Assembly: GCF_047971185.1 (NCBI RefSeq) | Contig: NZ_JBKDZH010000038.1 | Span: forward strand, 1-64,000 | DNA length: 64,000 nucleotides | Direction of reading: 5' to 3' | DNA from: Kluyvera sp047971185 | Lineage (GTDB): Bacteria > Pseudomonadota > Gammaproteobacteria > Enterobacterales > Enterobacteriaceae | In this document: positions 1 through 7,729 of the stretch, in pieces | Layout: every line of letters starts with the position of its first letter | How positions within the stretch are numbered: the stretch's first letter is position 1 | Translations under genes and position numbers: made by a program | The notes under the pieces: model-generated | Told to the model about the DNA's origin: nothing | The model's input: only the letters and a program-made list of their open reading frames with translations | Database searches by the model: none

Positions 1-1
1 C

Positions 2-1153
2 CACGGCGACAAAGTGACCGCGATCCCGGAAGGCTTCGTGACCGTTGCCAGCACCGAGACCTGCCCATTCGCCATTATGGCGCACGAAGAAAAACGCTTC
101 TACGGCGTGCAGTTCCACCCGGAAGTGACCCATACCCGTCAGGGCCAGCGTCTGCTGGAGCGTTTTGTTCTGGAGATCTGCGGCTGCGAATCACTGTGGA
201 CACCGGCAAAAATCATCGAAGATGCCGTTTTCCGCATCCGCGAGCAGGAGGGTAACGACAAAGATATCCTCGGCCTGTCCGGCGGCGTTGACTCCTCCGT
301 CACCGCAATGCTGCTGCACCGCGCCATTGGTAAAAACCTGACCTGCGTCTTCGTGGATAACGGCCTGCTGCGCCTGAACGAAGCCGATCAGGTGATGGAT
401 ATGTTCGGCGACCGTTTCGGCCTGAACATCGTGCACGTCGAAGCCGAAGAGCGCTTCCTGAGCGCGCTGAAGGGCGAAAACGATCCGGAAGCGAAGCGTA
501 AAATCATTGGACGCGTCTTTGTGGAAGTCTTCGACGAAGAAGCGCTGAAGCTGGAAGACGTGAAGTGGCTGGCGCAGGGGACTATCTACCCTGATGTGAT
601 CGAATCCGCGGCATCCGCGACCGGTAAAGCACACGTCATCAAATCTCACCACAACGTGGGCGGCCTGCCGAAAGAGATGAAGATGGGTCTGGTGGAGCCG
701 CTGCGTGAGCTGTTCAAAGACGAAGTGCGTAAAATTGGTCTGGAGCTGGGCCTGCCGTACGACATGCTGTACCGTCACCCGTTCCCGGGCCCGGGTCTCG
801 GCGTGCGCGTGCTGGGCGAAGTGAAGAAAGAGTACTGCGACCTGCTGCGTCGCGCGGACGCTATCTTCATTGAAGAGCTGCACAAAGCTGACCTGTACAA
901 CAAAGTCAGCCAGGCGTTCACCGTATTCCTGCCGGTCCGTTCTGTGGGCGTAATGGGCGATGGCCGTAAGTACGACTGGGTTGTTTCCCTGCGTGCTGTG
1001 GAAACCATCGACTTTATGACCGCGCACTGGGCGCACCTGCCGTATGACTTCTTAGGCCGCGTGTCTAACCGTATCATCAACGAAGTGAACGGTATTTCCC
1101 GCGTGGTGTATGACATCAGCGGTAAGCCGCCAGCGACGATTGAGTGGGAATGA
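2..1153 (+). CDS. guaA: GMP synthase (glutamine-hydrolysing), 3' part
   Basis: Catalyses the last step of GMP synthesis, amination of XMP with glutamine and ATP, in the cytosol. The window opens inside the gene: the frame is already open at base 2 (HGDKVTAIPEGF), so the N-terminal part is missing. What remains is the end of the glutamine amidotransferase domain with the catalytic His-Glu pair (QFHPEV, near residue 38), the ATP-pyrophosphatase P-loop (LSGGVDSS, near 92) and the C-terminal dimerisation domain ending PPATIEWE. It matches E. coli GuaA nearly residue for residue. It is normally the second gene of guaBA, so guaB should lie just before the window. The GTG at 14 is internal, not a start. 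An intrinsic terminator follows at 1202. Confidence 0.97.
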   Translation, partial: HGDKVTAIPEGFVTVASTETCPFAIMAHEEKRFYGVQFHPEVTHTRQGQRLLERFVLEICGCESLWTPAKIIEDAVFRIREQEGNDKDILGLSGGVDSSVTAMLLHRAIGKNLTCVFVDNGLLRLNEADQVMDMFGDRFGLNIVHVEAEERFLSALKGENDPEAKRKIIGRVFVEVFDEEALKLEDVKWLAQGTIYPDVIESAASATGKAHVIKSHHNVGGLPKEMKMGLVEPLRELFKDEVRKIGLELGLPYDMLYRHPFPGPGLGVRVLGEVKKEYCDLLRRADAIFIEELHKADLYNKVSQAFTVFLPVRSVGVMGDGRKYDWVVSLRAVETIDFMTAHWAHLPYDFLGRVSNRIINEVNGISRVVYDISGKPPATIEWE

Positions 1154-1201
1154 TTTTGCGTCTGGTAAGTCTCTGAGCGTAAAAGTATATACCTCCTTCT
1201 A

Positions 1202-1229
1202 AGTCCGCGTAACAGCGGACTTTTTTTTT
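1202..1229 (+). terminator. Intrinsic terminator after guaA
   Basis: A hairpin with arms AGTCCGC and GCGGACT around a 6-nt loop is followed by nine T residues, about 50 bp after the guaA stop. It should end guaBA transcription and isolate the accessory genes that follow. Confidence 0.9.
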
Positions 1230-1368
1230 GCTCGGTATTTTGTTGTATAGGGCGTGGAAGTTAGTTTTTTATTACATATAGCATTAAACAGGGCACAACG
1301 GGGGGAAGGTGACCCATACAGGATAATCTCTATGGGATACTGAATTCCTCATCAACCAGGAGGTCAGT

Positions 1369-1671
1369 ATGACTACACCGAAAAACCCCTATAAAGGCTT
1401 GTACACTGCCGGTAACAATCATTATCACGGCGTTAAATCAATCGCTGAGTTTGGGGCGCTCGCTCACGCAAATGCCTTGGCCAATGTGTTGATTCAGGAA
1501 GGAAAAGTATCCACGGAGGAGGAGGCCCTCTCTTTATCCAACTTCGAAGTTCAGCGGCTAAAGTGGAATAATGATGGTTTTCAGGGCAACCGCAAGGCAC
1601 GAGATAAACTACGTGCTGATAAAGCCCCCCGTGTGCAGAAGTCCGATATTAACCCTTTAGCGGAAAAATAA
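1369..1671 (+). CDS. Small hypothetical protein (100 aa)
   Basis: I do not recognise this protein. It is short, hydrophilic and basic, with no signal peptide or membrane segment. It starts MTTPKNPYKGLYTAGNN and has one likely helix at residues 28-60 (AEFGALAHANALANVL). The ATG at 1369 is preceded by a strong ribosome site (AGGAGGT, 7 nt upstream), which makes translation credible. It follows the guaA terminator by about 140 bp, so it should have its own promoter; I see none that is convincing. It lies 95 bp before another unknown gene on the same strand, with no terminator between them, so the two may be co-transcribed. E. coli K-12 has no such gene here as far as I recall. Function unknown. 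Confidence 0.7.
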   Translation: MTTPKNPYKGLYTAGNNHYHGVKSIAEFGALAHANALANVLIQEGKVSTEEEALSLSNFEVQRLKWNNDGFQGNRKARDKLRADKAPRVQKSDINPLAEK

Positions 1672-1766
1672 TCGGTTCGGCAAAGATTAGTTATTTCATT
1701 CAGGCGGTTATTGCGTACGAACGTTGCGCGATAGCTGCCTGTGATATGCATGACAGAGGGGATATT

Positions 1767-3233
1767 ATGAGAAAGCTATTCGAATATGAAACTAAACGCA
1801 TTTTACCGCGTATTGAGGCGATTTTATCCGTGGAGAAGGAGCGTAAGGGTGAACTAAGATCGTGGATTCGACATCACAAGTTTAATGATGATTTGGCGCG
1901 TTTCTCTGATATTTCTAACTCTGCGACGCTTAAGCTTAACTCCCAGTGGACAAAGGCAATTTTAGCCGCGTTACCTGATACATTTTGGTCCGTGAGCCAG
2001 GAAGGAATGGTGCAGCTTGATAAAACTGGCTCTGCCGCGTCTCTGCGTTTGCTGTCTATTATGTGGGAGGGCGCTGAAGAGGATAAATCGATTTTGCACC
2101 AGAAGGTGCGTAAAGATGTGATGCAGGAATTGTTCAATAATATTCCACTGCCAGATCGTCGAGCATATAAGGAAATGCTGAGCTGGGTTGATGGACCAGA
2201 GGGAGAGGCTGGTCACTTTTCTGGAGAAACTCGATTTGGTCTGATGTTGTATCATCTGGAACTTTTGATGGATTCGATGGTTGCGGAGCAGGATAAATTG
2301 TGGCGGAAGGAAGTGTTGCTGGATGATGCTCAAACCACCCCCGTAGCGATGCGAGAAAAATTCTCTGCTATTGCGGTAAGGCAGATGAGTTACTTTATTG
2401 ACCGTTGCTGCGCATATGGAAATAACAATCTCACTACTCCGGACAGCTTACTTGCTTTACTGTCGGCACATATGTCGTGTAACAAAGCTGTGCTGGAGTA
2501 CGCCGCGATGAACAATCGAGGGGTGGAGGCGCGGGAAATGACGGTCAACTTTTTACGCGTGTTAAACCAGTATGGTATTCAGGAAGTGCCTATAGAATTT
2601 GGGCCGTTAAATCCAACTGAGTGTGAACATGCTATCTCCACGATAATGCAGACTTGGTTTGGCTACCGAGGCAAATTAATTCAGAGTGGGACTGAGTTTG
2701 CCAAGCATATGACAAACTCAGATATTCAGACCATTGTAGATCTGAGCCGTGAGCTGCAAGAGGTATACATTGTGTCGCGGGGTTCTATTCCCATGACACC
2801 AAAGGAACAAGCTCAACAAATTCATGGTGGGTCGCAGAATCGATTTATTTTTGCATTGGTATTGGCTGCGGCCTTTTATAGCAAAATTCGCACCGATAGG
2901 GAGTTCTCAGTCGGGAAGAATGCATCTTATGCCATTTTTCCTGACCGGCAATCGATTAAACGTGGCGATTCATTGAGTATTCATGCCAGGGATGTGCTAC
3001 TCAAAGCGTATGGTCTGGTTTTCTTTGGCAATCGTGATTGGGATTTGCTAGCTGAAGGTATTGAGCAGTACGCCGGAGGTACTGAAATTCGCCGTTTGCA
3101 CAATCAGGCGATTCTGTTATATGCCGTAAAGGGACGCACAACAAAAGAATTAATGGGCCTTTATGAATGCCTGACGCAATTACAAAATGAACCTGCTTTA
3201 GTTTTTACGCGCATCGGCATGAAGTCTACATAA
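1767..3233 (+). CDS. Hypothetical protein, AT-rich accessory gene (488 aa)
   Basis: I do not recognise this protein. The ATG at 1767 is preferred over the in-frame ATG at 1746 because AGAGGGG sits 6 nt before it. The product looks cytosolic and largely helical, without a signal peptide; the only strongly hydrophobic stretch is FIFALVLAAAFY in the last third. No P-loop, HTH, nuclease or zinc motif was found by eye. The DNA is visibly more AT-rich and less codon-biased than the neighbouring core genes, which suggests horizontal transfer. With the 100-aa gene before it, it forms an insert between guaA and the next conserved block. The 3' end of guaA is a known integration target for genomic islands, but no integrase or guaA-end duplication is present. 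It may be a remnant or a compact accessory (possibly defence) cargo; this is inference only. Confidence 0.75.
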   Translation: MRKLFEYETKRILPRIEAILSVEKERKGELRSWIRHHKFNDDLARFSDISNSATLKLNSQWTKAILAALPDTFWSVSQEGMVQLDKTGSAASLRLLSIMWEGAEEDKSILHQKVRKDVMQELFNNIPLPDRRAYKEMLSWVDGPEGEAGHFSGETRFGLMLYHLELLMDSMVAEQDKLWRKEVLLDDAQTTPVAMREKFSAIAVRQMSYFIDRCCAYGNNNLTTPDSLLALLSAHMSCNKAVLEYAAMNNRGVEAREMTVNFLRVLNQYGIQEVPIEFGPLNPTECEHAISTIMQTWFGYRGKLIQSGTEFAKHMTNSDIQTIVDLSRELQEVYIVSRGSIPMTPKEQAQQIHGGSQNRFIFALVLAAAFYSKIRTDREFSVGKNASYAIFPDRQSIKRGDSLSIHARDVLLKAYGLVFFGNRDWDLLAEGIEQYAGGTEIRRLHNQAILLYAVKGRTTKELMGLYECLTQLQNEPALVFTRIGMKST

Positions 3234-3278
3234 TGCTCGTTTTGAGCCGCGTTTCTTTTTTGTGTTACTTGGGCTGGG

Positions 3279-3794
3279 TTAGCAGCGGTGTCGTATAAAT
3301 ATTAGACTCGGCTCCGCCCCCGGCACATCGTCAATTTCCCTGAACAGCTTCAACCCACACTTCAGCAGCACCTTTTGCGACGCCAGATGATTCTTGCGCA
3401 CGATCCCGACGATCTCTTCGAGCCTTAACGTTGTAAAGGCATAATCCACCGCCGCCAGGGCAAATTCCGTCGCTAACCCTTTTCCCCACGCTTCGGGAGC
3501 AAAGCGGTAGCCCAGGTTATTCACCGTCCCGAAGGGATATTCGACGATGCGCAGCCCGCCAAAACCGATGATCCGCTCGGGCGTCTCCCGCAGGCTGAAC
3601 GCCCAGTTGCCGAAGCCGTGAGCATCGCGATGTGCAAGCCACCCGGCCAGAATGCGGCGAGAGTGTTCGATATTCGGGTGCGGGCCCGCCGGGTTAAAGG
3701 TGTTGGTCGCCGGATCGCCGTAGATGCGGTACAACGCGTCGAGATCGCTAGCCGCCGCTGGACGGAGGCTCAAGCGTTCAGTTTGCAGGTGCAT
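3279..3794 (-). CDS. GNAT family N-acetyltransferase (RimJ/RimL-like)
   Basis: Predicted to transfer an acetyl group from acetyl-CoA to an amine (protein N-terminus, antibiotic or small metabolite); the substrate is unknown. The 171-residue protein begins MHLQTERLSLRP, the typical start of the RimJ/RimL branch, and carries the acetyl-CoA loop as GYRFAPEAWGKGLATEFALA in the middle, followed by the usual EEIVGIVRKNHLASQKVLLKCGL segment. The start at 3794 is chosen because AAGGAT lies just upstream; the longer frame would run into the preceding gene. It begins 6 bp after the stop of an MFS transporter gene and is surely co-transcribed with it, which suggests that the acetylated compound is also exported or imported by that carrier. 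Confidence 0.85.
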   Translation of the reverse strand: MHLQTERLSLRPAAASDLDALYRIYGDPATNTFNPAGPHPNIEHSRRILAGWLAHRDAHGFGNWAFSLRETPERIIGFGGLRIVEYPFGTVNNLGYRFAPEAWGKGLATEFALAAVDYAFTTLRLEEIVGIVRKNHLASQKVLLKCGLKLFREIDDVPGAEPSLIFIRHRC

Positions 3795-3799
3795 GGGGG

Positions 3800-4996
3800 T
3801 TATCCTTGTCGTGAAGCGTGTTGATCGTTGTTTTTGGTTATGCGAGCAGTCTGGCATAGCGCAATGGTCACCGCCAGCCCAGCGGCGATCACGGCGAGAG
3901 CAGCGGATACGGTAAGACTTCCCTGCATACCCAGCATCTGATTTAGCCAGGCGTAGGCAAACGGTGAGGCGGCGGCCAGCAGTTGGGCGGGGATCAGCAA
4001 TATGCCAGTGCGGCGGGCATAGTCTTCAGCGGCGAACAGTTGAAGTGGCAGGGTGGCCTTGAATACCGTGGTCAAACCGTTGATTGCGCCGTATCCGAGG
4101 ACAAATCCTCCGGCCGCCCAGCCAATATGTGTGCTGCTGATGCCCAATGCAAAGCACAGCGGTATGAAAAAGACCGTGAGCAGCGTCAGTCTGATGGGCG
4201 TTAACACTGAGCCGGAGGCGACTTCAAGAAAGCGCGCGCCGGTCTGCCCGACGCCCCACAGAATACCCACGACGATGGGGAGGCCGTGGGCAGCGATAAA
4301 CTCCGGCAGATGCGTTGAGGTACCATTAGAGATAAAGGTCACGATGGCAATCAGTGCAGCGTAAAGCCAGCCAATATGCCCGTCGCGGGAGAGGGGGGCG
4401 TTGGGGCAGCGTGGGCTCACTGGCGGCAGTTTTTGGTTGGGCATTGGGATGAGAATCAGGGCGCTAAGAAAACCGAGCAGGCTGTACACCAGCAGCGCGT
4501 GTCGCCAGTCGGTTATCGTGAGTAATGCACTACCCAGCGGCCAGAATAGCGCGGAGGCTAGCCCGCCGGCTAAGGTGACGCGGGAAATGGTCGGTCTGGC
4601 TCTCTGGCCGTAGAGGTTCACCAGCGCGGCAAACAGGCCATCGTACAGCGCCAACCGCATGCCGATGCCGGTCAGTATCCAGGCACAGTACCAGCCCGGC
4701 AAGGTGTGTATGAGCGACATCAGGAGGCAGCCTGCGGCAATCAGCATGGTGCCGCCTATCACCACACGCTGGCCGCCAAAATGTGCCAGCAGGCGAGCGA
4801 CACATGGTGAAAGTAGCGCCATGACCAGCATGGCTAGCGTCAGGCCGAAATAGATATGCGTCGCTGCCCAGCCGGTATCTTGCGTAATCGCGCAGGCCAA
4901 AGTGCCAGGCATATAAAACGAGATCCCCCAGTTAATCAGCTGGTTGCCTCCAGCGGCAAGGGTAACAGAAAGGGGGGCGGGAGGTGTTTTCATCAT
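3800..4996 (-). CDS. MFS transporter
   Basis: A 398-residue major facilitator with about twelve hydrophobic segments across its length, in the inner membrane. The N-terminal half shows the family layout: TM1 (LINWGISFYMPGTLA), a loop with ARLLAHFGGQRVV resembling motif A, and several Gly/Ala-rich helices. The substrate cannot be told from sequence. Two adjacent ATG codons (4996 and 4993) can start it; GAGAAT lies upstream. It is transcribed divergently from a LysR regulator across a 94-bp gap that contains a perfect 7-bp dyad, and it is followed at 6 bp by a GNAT gene. This arrangement indicates that the LysR protein controls the pair. Confidence 0.85.
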   Translation of the reverse strand: MMKTPPAPLSVTLAAGGNQLINWGISFYMPGTLACAITQDTGWAATHIYFGLTLAMLVMALLSPCVARLLAHFGGQRVVIGGTMLIAAGCLLMSLIHTLPGWYCAWILTGIGMRLALYDGLFAALVNLYGQRARPTISRVTLAGGLASALFWPLGSALLTITDWRHALLVYSLLGFLSALILIPMPNQKLPPVSPRCPNAPLSRDGHIGWLYAALIAIVTFISNGTSTHLPEFIAAHGLPIVVGILWGVGQTGARFLEVASGSVLTPIRLTLLTVFFIPLCFALGISSTHIGWAAGGFVLGYGAINGLTTVFKATLPLQLFAAEDYARRTGILLIPAQLLAAASPFAYAWLNQMLGMQGSLTVSAALAVIAAGLAVTIALCQTARITKNNDQHASRQG

Positions 4997-5006
4997 ATTC
5001 TCGTCA

Positions 5007-5031
5007 GTTATGCAGTTGCTGGCAGCATAAC
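5007..5031. promoter_or_regulatory. Candidate LysR operator in the MFS/LysR divergent region
   Basis: A perfect inverted repeat, GTTATGC-N11-GCATAAC, lies in the 94-bp gap between the divergent MFS and LysR genes. Size and position suit a LysR-type recognition site, although the exact T-N11-A core is not met (the innermost bases are C and G). Binding by the neighbouring regulator is inferred. Confidence 0.55.
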
Positions 5032-5090
5032 GCTCACGCTATTGTGCTGGCAGAGCCCTTCGTTTATGACCCTGATAAGAGAAACTTTGC

Positions 5091-5984
5091 ATGACAACCC
5101 TGAATCTGGGATATCTGGCAACCTTCCGCCTGGTGATACAGCGCGGCAGCTTTTCGGCGGCGGCTGACGCGCTGGGTCTCTCTCAGCCAGCGGTGAGTCT
5201 TCAGGTGCGCCAGCTTGAACAGTTCTTACAGGCAAGGTTGATTGAGCGTACCGGGCGCGGTGTAAAGGCGACGGCGGCAGGAATGGCGTTGTTGCTGCAC
5301 GGCGAGCGGATTGAACAGGCAGTGAATGAAGCCGTGCAGTCGGTAAACGAATGCAGCGAGCAGGTGAGCGGCGAGATTTCGTTGGGCACCGGGGCTACGG
5401 CGTGCATTCATCTGTTGCCGCCTATCCTGCAGGAACTACGTGAGCGTTATCCGCTGCTGACGGTAGGAGTCACCACTGGCAATACGCCGGATATCGTGCG
5501 GGCGCTAGAAGAGAATCGGCTCGATTTGGGGCTGGTCACCTTACCCGCTAGCGGGCGTAGTCTGGAAGTCATGGCGGTTCAACGAGAAGAATTTGTGCTA
5601 ATTATCGCCGCGACGCAACAGGCACCAGCGGTCACACCTGCTGTTTTACAGAATCTACCGCTTATTGCGTTCGAGCAAGGAAGCGGCACGCGTAGTCTGA
5701 TTGACGGCTGGTTCCAGCGCGCTGGCGTAGACGTTCGGCCGGTGATGCAACTGGGCAGTATTGAAGCGATAAAGCGCATGGTGGCTGCCGGGCTGGGTTA
5801 CAGTATTATTCCGCGTATGGCGGTTGAGGCGCCCCGAGATCGTGAAGGGCTGCACGTCAGTTCGCTGGCGCCACTTTTGCACCGCCAACTGGCGGTGGTG
5901 ATGCGCCAGGATAAGATCCTCAGTAAAGGGATTGCTGAGTTAGTGAAGCTGTTGCAAAGGGCACCCTCGTGCCCTCGGGATTAA
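5091..5984 (+). CDS. LysR family transcriptional regulator
   Basis: A 297-residue DNA-binding regulator. The N-terminal winged HTH is complete (residues 5-65: LATFRLVIQRGSFSAAADAL, then LSQPAVSLQVRQLE), and the rest is a periplasmic-binding-protein-like effector domain starting near residue 95 (GEISLGTG) with the usual LPASGRSLEV and GLGYSIIPRMA segments. It is divergent from an MFS-GNAT pair and most likely regulates that pair and itself, responding to an unknown small molecule. ATG at 5091 gives the standard LysR length. It converges with the mechanosensitive channel gene and overlaps it tail to tail by 4 bp. Confidence 0.9.
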   Translation: MTTLNLGYLATFRLVIQRGSFSAAADALGLSQPAVSLQVRQLEQFLQARLIERTGRGVKATAAGMALLLHGERIEQAVNEAVQSVNECSEQVSGEISLGTGATACIHLLPPILQELRERYPLLTVGVTTGNTPDIVRALEENRLDLGLVTLPASGRSLEVMAVQREEFVLIIAATQQAPAVTPAVLQNLPLIAFEQGSGTRSLIDGWFQRAGVDVRPVMQLGSIEAIKRMVAAGLGYSIIPRMAVEAPRDREGLHVSSLAPLLHRQLAVVMRQDKILSKGIAELVKLLQRAPSCPRD

Positions 5985-6859
5985 TCCACCAGCTGAAGCT
6001 GTGGATGCGCAGCGGCCGTTACGTTCTCAACGCGAATATCCATCTGCGGATAGGGCAGGTCGATATGATTGGCGTCCAGCGCCTCTTTGATGTTTTCCAG
6101 CATATCGTAATAGGTGTCCCAGTAATCTGCGTTGCGTACCCACACCCGCACGTAAAAGTTCAGCGATGAGGCGGCCAGCTCGCCGAGACGGACGGTGACG
6201 CCGCGTTTACGGTCGATTCGAGCGTCCTGTTCAATCAGCTGATTAATCACGCGCTTCACGTCGGCAATGCGGCTCTGGTAGCCTACGCCAATCACCAGGT
6301 CGATACGACGGAACGGATGGCGCGAGTAGTTGATGATATTGTCGGCGATGATTTTGCCGTTGGGGATCACCACCTCTTTGCTATCGCCCGTCAGCAGCGT
6401 GGTGGAGAAAATATGGACCTTTTCTACCGTGCCGGTCATGGCGCCAATCTGTACCACTTCTCCGGCGCGGAAGGGGCGCAAGGAAACCAGCAGCACGCCC
6501 GCGGCAAAGTTAGAGAGCGACCCCTGAAGCGCCAGGCCTACCGCCAGGCCCGCAGCGCCGATGACCGCGATGATGGACGAGGTTTCAATCCCGACACGAC
6601 CCAGTGCGGCCACGACAAAAAACGCGAGCGTGATGTAGCGTACCATCGCGGTGAAAAACTGGACGATGGTAATATCAACCTTACGCTTGAGCAGTAGCTT
6701 TTCCAGCCCGCGAGAGAGCAGGCGGGAGATTGCTTTACCGACGAACAGCAGAATAATGGCCGCAACCAGATTCCAGCCAAATTGAATAACCGCATCGCTG
6801 TGGCCAGCCATCCATTCGAACGCATTTTTTATTTTCGGAAATAAGGTAAAGCTGGTCAT
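5981..6859 (-). CDS. Small-conductance mechanosensitive channel, MscS family paralogue
   Basis: Inner-membrane channel that should open under membrane tension to release solutes during hypo-osmotic shock. The 292-residue protein aligns end to end with E. coli MscS. It has three membrane segments; the third, pore-lining helix keeps the Gly/Ala pattern (GAAGLAVGLALQGSL, near residues 100-115) and the FRAG hinge (RPFRAGE), followed by the beta domain (VVIPNGKIIADNIINYSR) and the C-terminal alpha/beta domain (YPQMDI). The true mscS sits elsewhere in E. coli (near fbaA), so this is probably a second copy of the family. The ATG at 6859 lacks a strong ribosome site. The upstream region is very AT-rich. 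Confidence 0.88.
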   Translation of the reverse strand: MTSFTLFPKIKNAFEWMAGHSDAVIQFGWNLVAAIILLFVGKAISRLLSRGLEKLLLKRKVDITIVQFFTAMVRYITLAFFVVAALGRVGIETSSIIAVIGAAGLAVGLALQGSLSNFAAGVLLVSLRPFRAGEVVQIGAMTGTVEKVHIFSTTLLTGDSKEVVIPNGKIIADNIINYSRHPFRRIDLVIGVGYQSRIADVKRVINQLIEQDARIDRKRGVTVRLGELAASSLNFYVRVWVRNADYWDTYYDMLENIKEALDANHIDLPYPQMDIRVENVTAAAHPQLQLVD

Positions 6860-7174
6860 CGTGAACCCTGTCTATTTAAAAGAATGACGAAAAAATCAAA
6901 TAAAGATATATAAAATATCTATATATTTGCGATTTATATCTCTAAGGAGGTATGCATTAGCGATTATTTGAGCGCTTATTGCCTTTTTTCCGCTCATTTA
7001 TCAAGAGCGTAAAAAAACAGCGCGAATGGTGCGGCGATGCGAAAAGAAAATTTTGTGTATTCGTGCGGGAAGCGATTTTTTGCGCATTGACGGCAGGCGA
7101 TGCGCTGTAGTGCAGATCCCTTAGCGGATGGTTAAACGGCGACTTAGCCATTCGCTAAGGAATCTTACGGGCGA
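6860..7174. other. Non-coding stretch between the MscS paralogue and yfgG
   Basis: The first 100 bp are very AT-rich and probably hold the promoter of the channel gene on the minus strand. A perfect Shine-Dalgarno-like string (TAAGGAGGT) at 6943 on the plus strand has no credible ORF at proper spacing. A long imperfect inverted repeat lies at 7119-7160. I see no gene here. Confidence 0.6.
7119..7160. repeat. 17-bp imperfect inverted repeat downstream of yfgG
   Basis: The left arm at 7119-7135 begins CCTTAGCG and the right arm at 7144-7160 ends CGCTAAGG. The arms pair over 17 positions with two mismatches around an 8-nt loop. It follows the end of yfgG on the minus strand but has no U-tract in that direction, so it may be an RNA-stabilising hairpin rather than a complete terminator. 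Confidence 0.6.
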
Positions 7175-7378
7175 TTAACGTTCGTCGGTTTGCGCGGGGG
7201 GAGTCTGTTGCGACAGGCTGCTCTGCTGGGATTCTTTTTTGTCCTGGTGGTGATGCCACGCACCGATAGAGGAGTAGACGAAGCGTCCGAAGAAGAAGAG
7301 GAAACTGATAAGCAGTACGATCCGGGTCATTCGACTGTTAAATCGGTGTCGTTTTCGTAGGCTGGTAACCTGGCTCAC
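7175..7378 (-). CDS. yfgG: YfgG family inner-membrane protein
   Basis: A small protein of 67 residues with one membrane helix (MTRIVLLISFLFFFGRFVYSS), a basic N-terminus (RKRHRFNSR) and a hydrophilic Gln-rich tail. It matches E. coli YfgG closely (RKRHRFNSRMTRIVLLIS is shared). Its role is poorly known; E. coli mutants have been linked to nickel/cobalt sensitivity, which I recall without certainty. The start is the GTG at 7378: the AAGGA 6-7 nt before it and the E. coli N-terminus (MSQATS...) both support it over the TTG at 7396. As in E. coli, it lies divergent from pdeA (yfgF). Confidence 0.85.
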   Translation of the reverse strand: MSQVTSLRKRHRFNSRMTRIVLLISFLFFFGRFVYSSIGAWHHHQDKKESQQSSLSQQTPPAQTDER

Positions 7379-7396
7379 AAAGGGGTCCTTTAGCAA

Positions 7397-7729
7397 TACC
7401 CATAGACGGGCGATTTATACATTAAGGCACAGAGTGGCGCACGGGTCAATTGACGGGAATGTAAAAAACCGTCAGATAAAACATTAATTAATGTTATATA
7501 AGATATTATTCGTATTCACAAATATAATTTGGGAATTGAACAAATGGCAAAGAAAAGGAAATTATTAATTTTATGTACGCGGTTTCTTGACTCACATCAA
7601 ACTTCATTCGTAACCAATAACTAAAATTCTCGCCATACCCGCGGGTTGCCTTCTTCTGCGGACTCCTAAGCCAGGTTGGATGCCTGTCTGAAAATACCCA
7701 GCAGGATTTGGGGTATCTATAGAGCATCT
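7397..7729. other. Divergent promoter region between yfgG and pdeA
   Basis: A 333-bp AT-rich gap that must hold the promoters of yfgG (minus) and pdeA (plus). The only clear structure is a 16-bp perfect palindrome at 7480-7495. No small gene is supported. Confidence 0.55.
7480..7495. promoter_or_regulatory. 16-bp perfect palindrome upstream of pdeA
   Basis: AACATTAATTAATGTT is a perfect palindrome in the yfgG-pdeA intergenic region, about 235 bp before pdeA and 100 bp before yfgG. It could be an operator for an unknown dimeric regulator. In such AT-rich DNA chance cannot be excluded. Confidence 0.35.

Noticed and set aside
1140..3300. Genomic island with att repeats at the guaA 3' end
   Set aside because: The last bases of guaA are not repeated near 3.2-3.3 kb and no integrase is present, so an intact island cannot be claimed.
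6943..6970. Perfect Shine-Dalgarno-like string TAAGGAGGT on the plus strand
   Set aside because: The ATG directly after it has no spacing and opens a two-codon frame (ATG CAT TAG); the next possible start (TTG, 14 codons) is 16 nt away. Chance or other function.
6957..7151. 64-codon open frame on the minus strand between the MscS paralogue and yfgG
   Set aside because: No ribosome site, no recognisable sequence, and it overlaps the inverted repeat arm.
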